DNA of 64,000 nt from contig JAWKHI010000027.1 of the NCBI GenBank assembly GCA_041394885.1, positions 1-64,000 of the forward strand, read 5' to 3'. The translations under genes were made by a program, and so were the position numbers. Source of the stretch: DSOI01 sp041394885 (GTDB lineage Bacteria; Acidobacteriota; Terriglobia; Bryobacterales; Bryobacteraceae). Within the stretch, counting starts at the first letter, position 1; each line of letters starts with the position of its first letter. Shown piece after piece: positions 17,021 to 25,167 of the stretch. Under the pieces are notes generated by a model. The model did no database searches and was not told where the DNA came from. It saw nothing but the letters and a program-made list of their open reading frames with translations.

Positions 17021-20000
17021 ATGGGCGCCATCAACTGGAAATCCACACTGACGGGCTTCGCTGCCCTGGTTCTGGGAGCGATCACAGTCGCGCCGGCGGC
17101 GGCACAAACAGCTCCCTCGCCCAACCCGTCGCGCCTGAGCCCAACCTCCGCCGAAACGGGAACCAGCATCAACCTCAGTGTCTTCGGTACGGGATTCCTG
17201 CAGGGCGATCAAATCGAATGGACCCCGCCTAACTCCCAGTCCGGTGTGCTTTTGTCGACATTGGTGGTCTCGCCGGGAGAAATGCGAGCCACCGTGCCGT
17301 CGAACCTGACGGCCACCGCCGGATTGGCCAGCGTCCGTATTTCCTATATCCGGGGCGGCGACTGTTCACGCGGCTGCCGGACGGCGCCGCTGACACTGCT
17401 GCTAACGGCTCCACTCCGCCTTTTGGCGCTCAACCCGAGCAGCGCCATGGTGGGGAAATCAGTCACGCTCGCCGCCAGCGGCACCGGCTTCGACCTGGAC
17501 GCGTATCTGGTCTGGCGGCGCAACAACATGGAAATTCGGTTGTCGACGATCGGGCTGGCCGATCCGACCGAGATTCGAACCACGATCCCGGCGTCGCTAC
17601 TCACGCCGGCCGGTTCGGCCGAGATCTTCGTCGTCAATGGGACCGAGTGCTCCGGTCCCTGTCCCCGGTCAAACTCACTGATCTTCCGAATCACTACGGA
17701 CTTGCAGTTGCTAAGTATCACGCCGAACCGCGCCTCTACACGACCGGCCGACGGCCCCAATCAGGACATCCTGCTTGCCGGAATCGGCTTCGCGCGCAAC
17801 GCCAAGGTCTTATGGCGGGCCGGACCGCGCGTCATAGAACTGCTGTCGAGTTTCGTCTCCGACAAAGAACTCATGGCGTCGATTCCGGCAAGTCTGCTGA
17901 CAGCGCCGGGCACGGCCTTCATCTCGGTGCGCAATCCGGGACCGCTCGGCGAATCCGATGAAACGAGCAACGAATTGCTGTTCGTGATCGAACAGGGCCT
18001 TTCTATTACCCGGCTCGATCCACTGTCGGTGCCCGCGGGCAGTCTCGATACGGTCTTGAGCGTGTTCGGCTTGGGGCTCACGGACGGGATCCGTATTCGC
18101 CTCCAGGCGCCCGGCGTCCCGGCGGTGGTGCCGGCCGGACAGATCTTCGATCCGTCGCTCGGCCGGATCCGGGCCACCCTGCCCGCCGGCCTGCTTACAA
18201 CGCCCATCACCTACGACGTGGTCGCCTTCGATCCCGGCATTCCGACCCGTGTCAGTAATGCGTTGCCGTTCACCGTCACTCCCGGAATAAGACTCACCTC
18301 GCTCACTCCTTCCACGCGCGTGGCGGGTTCGACGGCGTTCCCGCTCACCATCGCCGGGTCGGGTTTCACGGCCGGTTCGCGGGTGCTGTTCGGAACGCGG
18401 GAGCTGATCCCGGTGAGTGTGACCATAGACCGAATCGACGTCTCCGTACCCGCCGACGCCATCGCCGAGCCCGCGATCGTTCCGGTGAAGGTGCGCAGTT
18501 TGCAGGGCAACGAATCGAATTCGCTGAACTTCACCGTCTCGGCCCGGGCCCTGATCTCCTCGCTCGACCCGCCCAGCCGCATTGCAGGTTCGGGCGCTTT
18601 CACCCTGGCGGTGAACGGGAGCGGCTTCTCCCCCGGCGCGCGCGTGATTTTCGGATTGCGGGAACTGTTCCCCTCCGACATCGCGGCAGGCCGCATTCTG
18701 GTGCCTGTTCCCGCCGACGCCATCGCCAACCCCGGCACCATCGGCGTGAAGGTGCGCGCCGCCGACGGCGCCGAAACCAACACGGTGGATTTCATCGTCA
18801 GCACGCGCAGCTTGATCAGTTCGCTCGACCCGAGCACGCGGCCGGCTGGCTCGGGGGCGTTCGCGCTCACGATCCTCGGCAGCGGATTCGCCAGCGGGTC
18901 CCGCGTGATCTTCGGAACAAGGGAGTTTTTCCCGTCGAACCTGACGCCGGACCGGATCGGCGTCACCATTCCCGCCGACGCCATCGCCACGCCGGGCCTG
19001 ATCGGCGTGAAGGTACGCGCGAGCGACGGCGTCGAGACCAACACGGTGGACTTCAGGGTGGCCGCGGCGCCGGTGATCGTTTCGTTGACGCCGCCCAGCC
19101 GTCCCGCTGGATCGGGCACGTTCACGCTCATCGTCGACGGCAGAGGCTTCGGGGACGGATCGGCCGTGTTGTTCGGATCCCGGCGGCTGATCCCCACCAG
19201 CATCGGCCTCACCCAGATCCGCATCTCCGTGCCGGCGGACGCCATCACCGTCGCGGGACGGATTCCGGTGAAGGTGACTTCCAGCGCCGGGGAGTCCAAC
19301 GAGGCGATCTTCGAGGTGACCGCGCCCACGGCGGTGACGCTGACCTCACTCAACCCAACGTCGCGTCCGGCCGGGAGCGGCGACTTTGACCTGACCCTCA
19401 CCGGAACCAACATGCTGCCGACTCCGCGCGTCACCTTCGCCGGAACAGTCGTTCCGCTTGTGGGCACGCCTTCGATCACCACCGTGGTCGTGCGCGTGCC
19501 TGGCGCGCTGGTGCAGCAGGGCGGGCCGAAAACCGTGGAGGTGACCGTGGCCGGCAACACCGCTTCCTCCACGTTCAATGTCACGGTGGCGATCCCGCCG
19601 GCGGCGCTTTCCTCGGCAACCCTGACCGTAGCCCCGGGCGGGAACACAACCGCGCAAGTGACGCTGAGCAGCGCGGCGCAAGTTCCCGTTAACGGGCGGC
19701 TCGAGTTGACCTTCGAGCCCAATGCCAGCGGATCGGTGGCGGGGTTCCTTGACCCGGCCATGATGTTCGTTGGCGGCGGGGCAAGGACACTCGATTTCAC
19801 CATACCGGCGGGACAAACGCAGGCTCCGCTCGCCGAGAGCGGACGCATCAACGTCGGCACCGTCGCGGGTGTCGTGGTTCTGCGGCTCGCTTCGCTCAAC
19901 TCGGCCGGCCAACCGGCGGCCTCGCTGCCGCCGCCGGTGCGTATCGAAGTGCCGCGCGCGGCGCCGTCGCTTACCGCCGGCAGCGTGAGGCTCACTGACT

Positions 20001-20296
20001 CGGCGGGCGGAGTTACCGTCCAGGTGCAGGGCTACTCGCCCGGGCGCGACATGACCAGCGCGACCATCGCGTTTACCATCGCCGCCCAGACCGACGTGGA
20101 TGGGTCCACCACCTTCAACGTACCGCTGCAAACCGTGTTCCAGAACTTCTTCAACTCGGCCGACGGCCGGGCCAATGGAAGCCGGTTCCAATTGCGGATC
20201 CCATTCACCGTCGACGGCGACACCAGCCGGATCACCGGTGTTTCAGTCACTTTGACCAATAGCGAAGGGCAGAACAGTCTGACGGGCGGACGATAA
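17021..20296 (+). CDS. Large secreted protein with tandem IPT/TIG Ig-like repeats
   Basis: 1091 residues. A signal peptide ends near AAAQTAPS (about residue 28). Nearly the whole protein is IPT/TIG-like beta-sandwich repeats: each begins with a variant of LTSLxPSTRPAGS, continues LTIxGSGFxxGSRVLFG, and ends with IPADAIAxPGxIGVKVR. At least eight units are visible; five in the middle are spaced 87 codons apart and are very similar. The last 250 residues differ (ATLTVAPGGNTTAQVTLSS onward) and are less repetitive. No anchor motif or catalytic site was seen. Family role: extracellular adhesion or scaffold. Followed by a hairpin. Confidence 0.85.
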   Translation: MGAINWKSTLTGFAALVLGAITVAPAAAQTAPSPNPSRLSPTSAETGTSINLSVFGTGFLQGDQIEWTPPNSQSGVLLSTLVVSPGEMRATVPSNLTATAGLASVRISYIRGGDCSRGCRTAPLTLLLTAPLRLLALNPSSAMVGKSVTLAASGTGFDLDAYLVWRRNNMEIRLSTIGLADPTEIRTTIPASLLTPAGSAEIFVVNGTECSGPCPRSNSLIFRITTDLQLLSITPNRASTRPADGPNQDILLAGIGFARNAKVLWRAGPRVIELLSSFVSDKELMASIPASLLTAPGTAFISVRNPGPLGESDETSNELLFVIEQGLSITRLDPLSVPAGSLDTVLSVFGLGLTDGIRIRLQAPGVPAVVPAGQIFDPSLGRIRATLPAGLLTTPITYDVVAFDPGIPTRVSNALPFTVTPGIRLTSLTPSTRVAGSTAFPLTIAGSGFTAGSRVLFGTRELIPVSVTIDRIDVSVPADAIAEPAIVPVKVRSLQGNESNSLNFTVSARALISSLDPPSRIAGSGAFTLAVNGSGFSPGARVIFGLRELFPSDIAAGRILVPVPADAIANPGTIGVKVRAADGAETNTVDFIVSTRSLISSLDPSTRPAGSGAFALTILGSGFASGSRVIFGTREFFPSNLTPDRIGVTIPADAIATPGLIGVKVRASDGVETNTVDFRVAAAPVIVSLTPPSRPAGSGTFTLIVDGRGFGDGSAVLFGSRRLIPTSIGLTQIRISVPADAITVAGRIPVKVTSSAGESNEAIFEVTAPTAVTLTSLNPTSRPAGSGDFDLTLTGTNMLPTPRVTFAGTVVPLVGTPSITTVVVRVPGALVQQGGPKTVEVTVAGNTASSTFNVTVAIPPAALSSATLTVAPGGNTTAQVTLSSAAQVPVNGRLELTFEPNASGSVAGFLDPAMMFVGGGARTLDFTIPAGQTQAPLAESGRINVGTVAGVVVLRLASLNSAGQPAASLPPPVRIEVPRAAPSLTAGSVRLTDSAGGVTVQVQGYSPGRDMTSATIAFTIAAQTDVDGSTTFNVPLQTVFQNFFNSADGRANGSRFQLRIPFTVDGDTSRITGVSVTLTNSEGQNSLTGGR
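18299..19345 (+). repeat. Tandem IPT-domain DNA repeat, 261-bp period
   Basis: Equivalent points (the TCG/TCA of the unit start) fall at 18299, 18560, 18821, 19082 and 19346, that is three steps of 261 bases and one of 264, matching 87 or 88 codons. Units are similar at DNA level, indicating internal duplication within the gene. Confidence 0.85.
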
Positions 20297-20311
20297 ACCG
20301 TGCCGGCATGG

Positions 20312-20336
20312 CCGGGAGCGAACTCCGCGCTCCCGG
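20312..20336 (+). terminator. 9-bp hairpin after the IPT-repeat gene
   Basis: CCGGGAGCG and its exact reverse complement surround a seven-base loop, 16 bases after the stop. There is no T-tract, so termination is inferred from position and stem strength. Confidence 0.5.
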
Positions 20337-20484
20337 TCTCACCAGAAGCCGATTCGGCTACCGGCCGGTGCGCCGGAGCCGTGCGACACGCCGTGCGAAC
20401 CGGTTGCCGATCCTGCTGGAAAATGATACCTATCGGAACTCGCACACGAACGGGCGCAGCTTTGGCACCGTTCGAGGAACAACC

Positions 20485-21732
20485 ATGACTATTCTGATCA
20501 TCGTCGTTTGCGCCACTCTGGCGATATCGGCCGCCTGTTCGCTTTTCGAGGCGACGCTGTTTTCCACCCGCACCGCGGCCGTCGAGGCAGAGCGCGCCGG
20601 TGGCCCCAAGGCAGCCGCGGCTGTGCGCTTCCTGCTGATGAAAGAGCACATCTCGGTCCCCACCGCCGCGATTCTCATTCTCAATACCGTCGCCAATACG
20701 GCCGGGGCGACGCTCGCCGGCATGTACTCATCCCAGGTGCTCGGTCCGGTATGGGTGCCGCTGTTTTCCGCCGTGTTGACGCTGGCGATTCTCTTCCTGG
20801 CCGAGATCCTTCCAAAGACGTTCGGCGCCGTGCATTGGAAGACGCTGTGGCCATACATTGTCTATCCGCTGTCGGCCATGGAGACGTTGCTCCGCCCCAT
20901 GATCTTCCTCACGGAGTGGTTCACCAAGTTGTTCCTCCACGGACACGTCGCTCCGGTGATCACGCAGGAGGAAATCCGCGCCATGGTCAAGGTCGGAGCC
21001 AACTCCGGCGAATTGAGCACCGCCGAGCATGAGTTGATCGAAGCGGTCCTGCGGTTCAAGCGGCTGTTCTGCCGGCAGGTGATGCTGCCTCGCGATGAGG
21101 TGGTTTTCTTCGACGTGGACATGACCTACCAGGAGGCAATTTCCATCGCCCAGGAAACCAAGCACACCCGGTATCCACTGTGCGAGGGGTCCCTCGACGA
21201 GGTGGTGGGCGTGGTGCACATCAAGGACATGCTCGCCGGGGCGGCGCAGGAATCGCTCAGCCTGCGCAAGATCGCCCGCCCGCCCCGGTACGTGCCCGAG
21301 AGCATGCCGATCGATAAGCTGTTCCGCCAGATGAACGTCACCCGGCAGCACATGGCCTTCGTTGTGAATGAATTCGGGACGCCGGTGGGAATCGTCACGC
21401 ACGAAATCCTGATGGAGCAGATTCTCGGGTCCGTGGAGGACGAGTTCGACATGGAAATCCCCGACATCGTACCCCAGCAATCGGGCGCGTATCTGGTTCC
21501 AGGCCGTGTTTCTCTGGACAAGCTGAATCGCGAGCTGAGTCTCGACCTGAATGCGGCCCGCGTCAACACGCTTTCCGGTTTGTTGGTGAGCGAGCTCGGC
21601 CGTTTCCCGAAACCCGGCGACGTTGTGGATTTTGGCAGCGCGGTGGCGGAGGTGAAGGAAGTGGAGGGCAAACGGGCCACGGTGGTCCACCTCACTGTAC
21701 ATTCCTGCGGCGATCCCGGTTCGGAAGACTGA
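20485..21732 (+). CDS. CorC/HlyC-type membrane protein (CNNM/DUF21 plus CBS pair)
   Basis: 415 residues from the ATG at 20485, which has GAGGA seven bases upstream; the open frame before it has no family similarity. An N-terminal DUF21 membrane domain with about four helices (ending near residue 145, with the conserved AEILPKTFG) leads to a CBS pair at about 185-305 (VMLPRDEVVFFD, HTRYPLCEGSLDEVVGVVHIKDML, FVVNEFGTPVGIVTHEILMEQILG) and a CorC_HlyC domain (about 330-405, GAYLVPGRVSLDKLN). Family role: divalent cation, especially magnesium, export or homeostasis; the old haemolysin name is misleading. CorA follows at once on the same strand. Confidence 0.92.
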   Translation: MTILIIVVCATLAISAACSLFEATLFSTRTAAVEAERAGGPKAAAAVRFLLMKEHISVPTAAILILNTVANTAGATLAGMYSSQVLGPVWVPLFSAVLTLAILFLAEILPKTFGAVHWKTLWPYIVYPLSAMETLLRPMIFLTEWFTKLFLHGHVAPVITQEEIRAMVKVGANSGELSTAEHELIEAVLRFKRLFCRQVMLPRDEVVFFDVDMTYQEAISIAQETKHTRYPLCEGSLDEVVGVVHIKDMLAGAAQESLSLRKIARPPRYVPESMPIDKLFRQMNVTRQHMAFVVNEFGTPVGIVTHEILMEQILGSVEDEFDMEIPDIVPQQSGAYLVPGRVSLDKLNRELSLDLNAARVNTLSGLLVSELGRFPKPGDVVDFGSAVAEVKEVEGKRATVVHLTVHSCGDPGSED

Positions 21733-21771
21733 TACGGACCTCTCCGCGCGCACCTGCGTTAGAATTCCCGT

Positions 21772-22842
21772 GTGCCGATCGCCAAGCAACCCCAACCACC
21801 CGGCGGCTTTCGTCTCGGGACTCTTACCGTGCAACCGGACCACTTGCCGACGAGGGTGACTATTCTCTCCTTCGATCCACACGGCGCACTGGAGCGCGCC
21901 GTGTCGGCTCCGGACCAGACGGCCGCCGGCGGCGACGGCTGCCGCTGGATTCATATCCAGGGCATGGCGGATCCCAAGTCAATCGATGCCGTCGCGGGCT
22001 CGCTTGGCCTGACCGATCCGGTGATCGAGGGGCTCGGGGAGAGCCGGCAGCGGCCCAAAACGGATTGGATCGACGACACTCTCGTGGTAGTGTTGCGCGC
22101 GCCCCATCTCGCAGCGCGCCAAAAGAGCGGCCTGGAACAAATATGCATCGTGGCCGGCAAAGACTTCGTACTGACCGTCCAGGAGACCCACTCCGATCTC
22201 GTGCGGCCCGTCTGGGATCGTATTCTTCAGGGCCATGGATCGATCCGCAATGCAGGCCCGGCGCATCTGTGTTTCGCAATCGTCGACTGTGTCGTCGATC
22301 GTTACTATCCCGCGCTCGAACAGCTCGGCGACCATCTGGAAGAGCTGGAGGATCGCGTGATGGAGTCGTTCGACGAGGGGCTGCTGGGAGAGGTGAACGA
22401 CGTCCGCACGGAATTGGTAAGCCTCCGGCGCGTGAGCTGGCCGCAGCGGGAAGCCATTCAGCGGCTGGCCCGCAACGAGAACGGCTATTTCCCAACCGAA
22501 CTCCAGGGCCCCCTACGCGATTGCTACGACCATTGCCTCCAGGTAGCGGAAACCGTCGATTCCTACCGCGAACTGCTCGGCGCCGTCAACGGCACCTATC
22601 TGTCGGTGCTCGGAAATCGCACCAACGAAGTAATGCGTGTGTTGACAATCATGGCGACGGTGTTTATCCCGCTCACTTTCATTGCCGGCATCTACGGAAT
22701 GAACTTCGACAACATGCCCGAGTTGCATAGTCCCTATGGCTATCCGCTCGTCTGGGCCGTGATGTTGATCACCGCGGCCGGGCTAGTTCTGTTCTTCCAG
22801 CGCAAGGGATGGATCAATATCGGCTGGAGAAAGCAGGACTGA
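21772..22842 (+). CDS. corA: CorA-family magnesium/cobalt channel
   Basis: 356 residues. A long soluble N-terminal domain (about 1-285) with the helical stalk (LEELEDRVMESFDEGLLGEVND, LVSLRRVSWPQREA) ends in two membrane helices; the signature YGMNF at the end of helix 1 (IAGIYGMNFDNMPEL) is the selectivity filter of CorA channels. Short C-terminal tail with WINIGWRKQD. GTG start, 39 bases after the CorC-like gene. Its 3' end overlaps the last 60 bases of a convergent minus-strand gene. Together with neighbours it suggests a magnesium-handling cluster. Confidence 0.95.
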   Translation: MPIAKQPQPPGGFRLGTLTVQPDHLPTRVTILSFDPHGALERAVSAPDQTAAGGDGCRWIHIQGMADPKSIDAVAGSLGLTDPVIEGLGESRQRPKTDWIDDTLVVVLRAPHLAARQKSGLEQICIVAGKDFVLTVQETHSDLVRPVWDRILQGHGSIRNAGPAHLCFAIVDCVVDRYYPALEQLGDHLEELEDRVMESFDEGLLGEVNDVRTELVSLRRVSWPQREAIQRLARNENGYFPTELQGPLRDCYDHCLQVAETVDSYRELLGAVNGTYLSVLGNRTNEVMRVLTIMATVFIPLTFIAGIYGMNFDNMPELHSPYGYPLVWAVMLITAAGLVLFFQRKGWINIGWRKQD

Positions 22843-23163
22843 GCCGAAGCGTTGCCCGGAAAAGGCAGCGATCCTGTCGGCGAGCGCGGCGCCGCCGGCC
22901 GCGAGGATTTCCCGGGATTTCGACGTAGGCTCGCGGGTGAGCCGGCGCAGCGTATCGTCGTCGCATTCGAGCAGCCATCGGGCAGCCGCGCGGCTGTCGA
23001 TGCCGCTCAAAAGCGTCCACGCAGCGTGCTCCGGCAGCAGGACCAAAGCTTCAGCGCCATCCTCCGGCTCGGCGGCTTGCGCGATGTCGACCGCTTCGCC
23101 CGGAAAAGCCGTCACGTAGCGGGTGACCAGTTTCGCCAGCGTCTTAGCCTGAATCCTGCGCAC
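22783..23163 (-). CDS. Small MgtE_N-like helical repeat protein
   Basis: 126 residues from a GTG with AAGGAG seven bases upstream; the frame is open much further upstream but there it is the shadow of the MgtE_N-CBS gene. The sequence has the helical-repeat style of the MgtE N domain (DIAQAAEPEDGAEALVLLPEHAAWTLLSGIDSRAAARWLLECDDDTLRRL), with no membrane segment. The stop of the preceding gene is four bases away, so they are co-translated. The final 60 bases overlap corA on the opposite strand, an unusual convergent overlap. Function inferred only: cytosolic magnesium-sensing partner. Confidence 0.75.
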   Translation of the reverse strand: MRRIQAKTLAKLVTRYVTAFPGEAVDIAQAAEPEDGAEALVLLPEHAAWTLLSGIDSRAAARWLLECDDDTLRRLTREPTSKSREILAAGGAALADRIAAFSGQRFGSVLLSPADIDPSLALEEQN

Positions 23164-23167
23164 GTAA

Positions 23168-24013
23168 CTACTCCTTCGTCCCTTGGGGTTCCGAAACGCC
23201 CCTGGCCAGCGACGCGGCCACGTCCAGGGCCGCCAGGCAACCGGTCCAGGCGAGTTCGGCCGCTTCCACGACAAGACCCGCCGGAGCCTCCACCGCGGAA
23301 CCCTGCCCCTGCGGATCAAGCGACCGCAGCGCGCGATGGGAAAGCGCTCCCACGAAGTAGCCATGGCGGTCGACGACGGGCAGAACGTCGAAGCGCCGCC
23401 AAAGCGGATCGTCATGCAAGAAGCGCGCCGTGGCGTGGATGGGCAGATGAGGCGGATCCGGAAGCAGGATGCCGGAGAGCGTTCGCGCCGGCTGATGCTC
23501 GTAGACTCGGCGCAGTTCGAGCCTGCCCCGCAGCCGATGGTCCCGCCCGACAACGAAAAGATCGCCCGCCATCAGGCCCGGACGCCTTGCCAGCAGCCCG
23601 GTCACCGCGCCGGCCTTCCAGTCGTCCGGAAACACCAAGGGCCGCGGCTCCATCAGTGCTCCCGCCGAAAACACGGGCGCTCGCAGCGCGTCGCGAATCG
23701 CGTCGTTCCACGGCGCCGGACAGGCTTGCAGCAAGTTCTCCCGCGATGGAAGGCTCATCCGCCGCAACAGCATGGCGGCCAGCGCCGGATGCAGGCGGCA
23801 CAACAATGCCACCGCCGAGGGAGCCTCCATGAGTTCGAGCGTCTCGGTGGACGCGACCGCCGCCATCGACCTGAGAATGCGGACCGATTCCTCGGGTGGC
23901 GAGTCCGCCAGAATCGCCGCCGCTTCGCCCGCATCGATGCACTCCAACTCGCGCGCCGCTTCGCCGGGGTGCTCCCGGAGGAAATGACGGAGCATCGCCA
24001 GCGCGAGGTTCAT
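23168..24013 (-). CDS. Stand-alone MgtE N-domain plus CBS protein without channel
   Basis: 281 residues. Residues about 5-110 form the MgtE_N superhelix (AARELECIDAGEAAAILADSPPEESVRILRSM, ALLCRLHPALAAMLLRRM), then a CBS pair (about 125-240: GALMEPRPLVFPDDW, DLFVVGRDHRLRGRLELRRVYEH, FDVLPVVDRHGYFVGALSHRALRSLD). Full MgtE transporters then have five membrane helices; these are absent, and the rest is about 40 helical residues. It therefore looks like the magnesium-sensing cytosolic half of MgtE made as a separate protein. GGAG precedes the ATG; it follows the MscS-type gene by one base, so it may regulate that channel or CorA. Confidence 0.85.
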   Translation of the reverse strand: MNLALAMLRHFLREHPGEAARELECIDAGEAAAILADSPPEESVRILRSMAAVASTETLELMEAPSAVALLCRLHPALAAMLLRRMSLPSRENLLQACPAPWNDAIRDALRAPVFSAGALMEPRPLVFPDDWKAGAVTGLLARRPGLMAGDLFVVGRDHRLRGRLELRRVYEHQPARTLSGILLPDPPHLPIHATARFLHDDPLWRRFDVLPVVDRHGYFVGALSHRALRSLDPQGQGSAVEAPAGLVVEAAELAWTGCLAALDVAASLARGVSEPQGTKE

Positions 24014-24014
24014 T

Positions 24015-24848
24015 TCAGTTCGTCTCCGGATCGGCTATCACCGTGCACTCCTCCATGAACCGTTTGGCCGGAATCAGGATCTCACCTTCCGCGGTCGCCA
24101 GCACGACGAACGCGGCCGTGATCTCCGCCACAACACCGGTGTGATCGCCCAGCCTCGCGGTCTGGCCCTTGGAGAGCCGTTTGGCCACATAGTGGGAGGC
24201 TATCAGGTTGCCTACCATCGGCGCGCAGCCGATCGAAAACGCGAGCGCCACCGCCCCCAGCGTCACGGTAAGAACGATTCCGAGCGCTAGCATCAGAATC
24301 GTGCTCCGGATGCCCACCTGGTCGGCCGCCATTACCAAGGCCGTCGCCAGTGTGGCTACCTGAGCCACTCGGCCAAGCACCAACGCCTGAGTAGCCCCGA
24401 TGGGCATCAATGCCGTTGTAGTCCAATCCCGGGCGATGTTGGCCGCGACGAAGCCGAGCACGGCGATCAGCATACCCGTCAGCAGCATCGGTGCATAGAA
24501 GGTAAGAGCGGTCATCGGGCTCGACAGCGCGGGAATCTCCAGCCGCTCCATGGCCGCCGCCACGAAGGCCAGCATCACCGCCCAAAATGCGGCTTCCCGC
24601 ACAAGCACGGGGATCCGCGTTTGCAGCGAGCCATGCGAAAGCCCCCGCTCGATGATGCCGCGCCGCGCGATCCTCTCGAGCGCCGCCACCGTGATTCGAA
24701 AGGCCAGCGTGCGGACCAGTCGCGCAAACAGCCACCCGGCGCCCAGCAGCAGCAGCGCAACCGCGATATTGGGAACGTAGGAGACGATTCGCTGTATCTG
24801 GCCGGTAGCGGCCGTGGTCAGAGCATCTGATAGTTCACGAAGATTCAT
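24015..24848 (-). CDS. Mechanosensitive channel-like protein, MscS family
   Basis: 277 residues with about five membrane helices: IAVALLLLGAGWLFARLVRTL near residue 30, FWAVMLAFVAAAM, MLLTGMLIAVLGFVAANIARDW, then a pore-lining-like helix with GAVALAFSIGCAPMVGNLIASH, and a small beta domain at the end (GQTARLGDHTGVVAEITAAFVVLATAEGEILIPAKRFMEE) equal to the start of the MscS beta domain. The large cytosolic vestibule of MscS is shortened. Family role: pressure-release or small-ion channel. It heads a three-gene minus-strand operon with two MgtE_N-type proteins, suggesting channel gating by magnesium. Confidence 0.85.
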   Translation of the reverse strand: MNLRELSDALTTAATGQIQRIVSYVPNIAVALLLLGAGWLFARLVRTLAFRITVAALERIARRGIIERGLSHGSLQTRIPVLVREAAFWAVMLAFVAAAMERLEIPALSSPMTALTFYAPMLLTGMLIAVLGFVAANIARDWTTTALMPIGATQALVLGRVAQVATLATALVMAADQVGIRSTILMLALGIVLTVTLGAVALAFSIGCAPMVGNLIASHYVAKRLSKGQTARLGDHTGVVAEITAAFVVLATAEGEILIPAKRFMEECTVIADPETN

Positions 24849-24956
24849 GTATTGACAACCCGCAGGATCGGCGGTTTGGCTGCCTCCCAGTGTACGCTAC
24901 CAGCCGGCAGTCGCCGAACCTTAATGAAAATCGACCGTCCCGCTGGCGCCGACTCA

Positions 24957-24965
24957 TGGTATACT
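24957..24965 (+). promoter_or_regulatory. Extended -10 promoter for the 25168-35625 operon
   Basis: TGGTATACT, a TG-extended -10 with TATACT at 24960-24965; no good -35 at 17 bases, as allowed for extended -10 promoters. It lies in the 319-base gap between divergent genes, which has no other recognisable feature; the resulting leader is about 195 bases and several short open frames in it are not gene-like. Confidence 0.45.
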
Positions 24966-25167
24966 ATATGTACATTAATCTTGCGGACCGGAGCACGAAT
25001 GTGCTCAAAAAGCCATCCTGGGGGGATGCGCTTGGTTCACGCGGCACTCTAGTAACACCACCCGGACAGCCCGGTCACCAGGAAACTTTACCGGCTCCGT
25101 GGCGTTCTATCACTCAGTTCGTAGCCCCGGTTCTTCCGCTCCGATTCTTGACAAAGGAATGCAATCC

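Noticed and set aside
18299..19345. Regular repeats taken as a CRISPR-like array
   Set aside because: Units are 261 bp, in frame and code for IPT domains; no short repeats with unique spacers.
18211..19995. 594-codon minus-strand frame opposite the IPT gene
   Set aside because: Antisense shadow of a repetitive GC-rich gene; low-complexity Ser/Thr/Pro product with no motif.
20728..21954. 408-codon minus-strand frame opposite the CorC-like gene
   Set aside because: His/Arg-rich shadow; the plus-strand frame has DUF21 and CBS motifs.
22783..23553. Full 256-codon minus-strand frame as one gene
   Set aside because: The first half is the shadow of the MgtE_N-CBS gene; only the part after the GTG at 23163 has protein-like sequence and a ribosome binding site.
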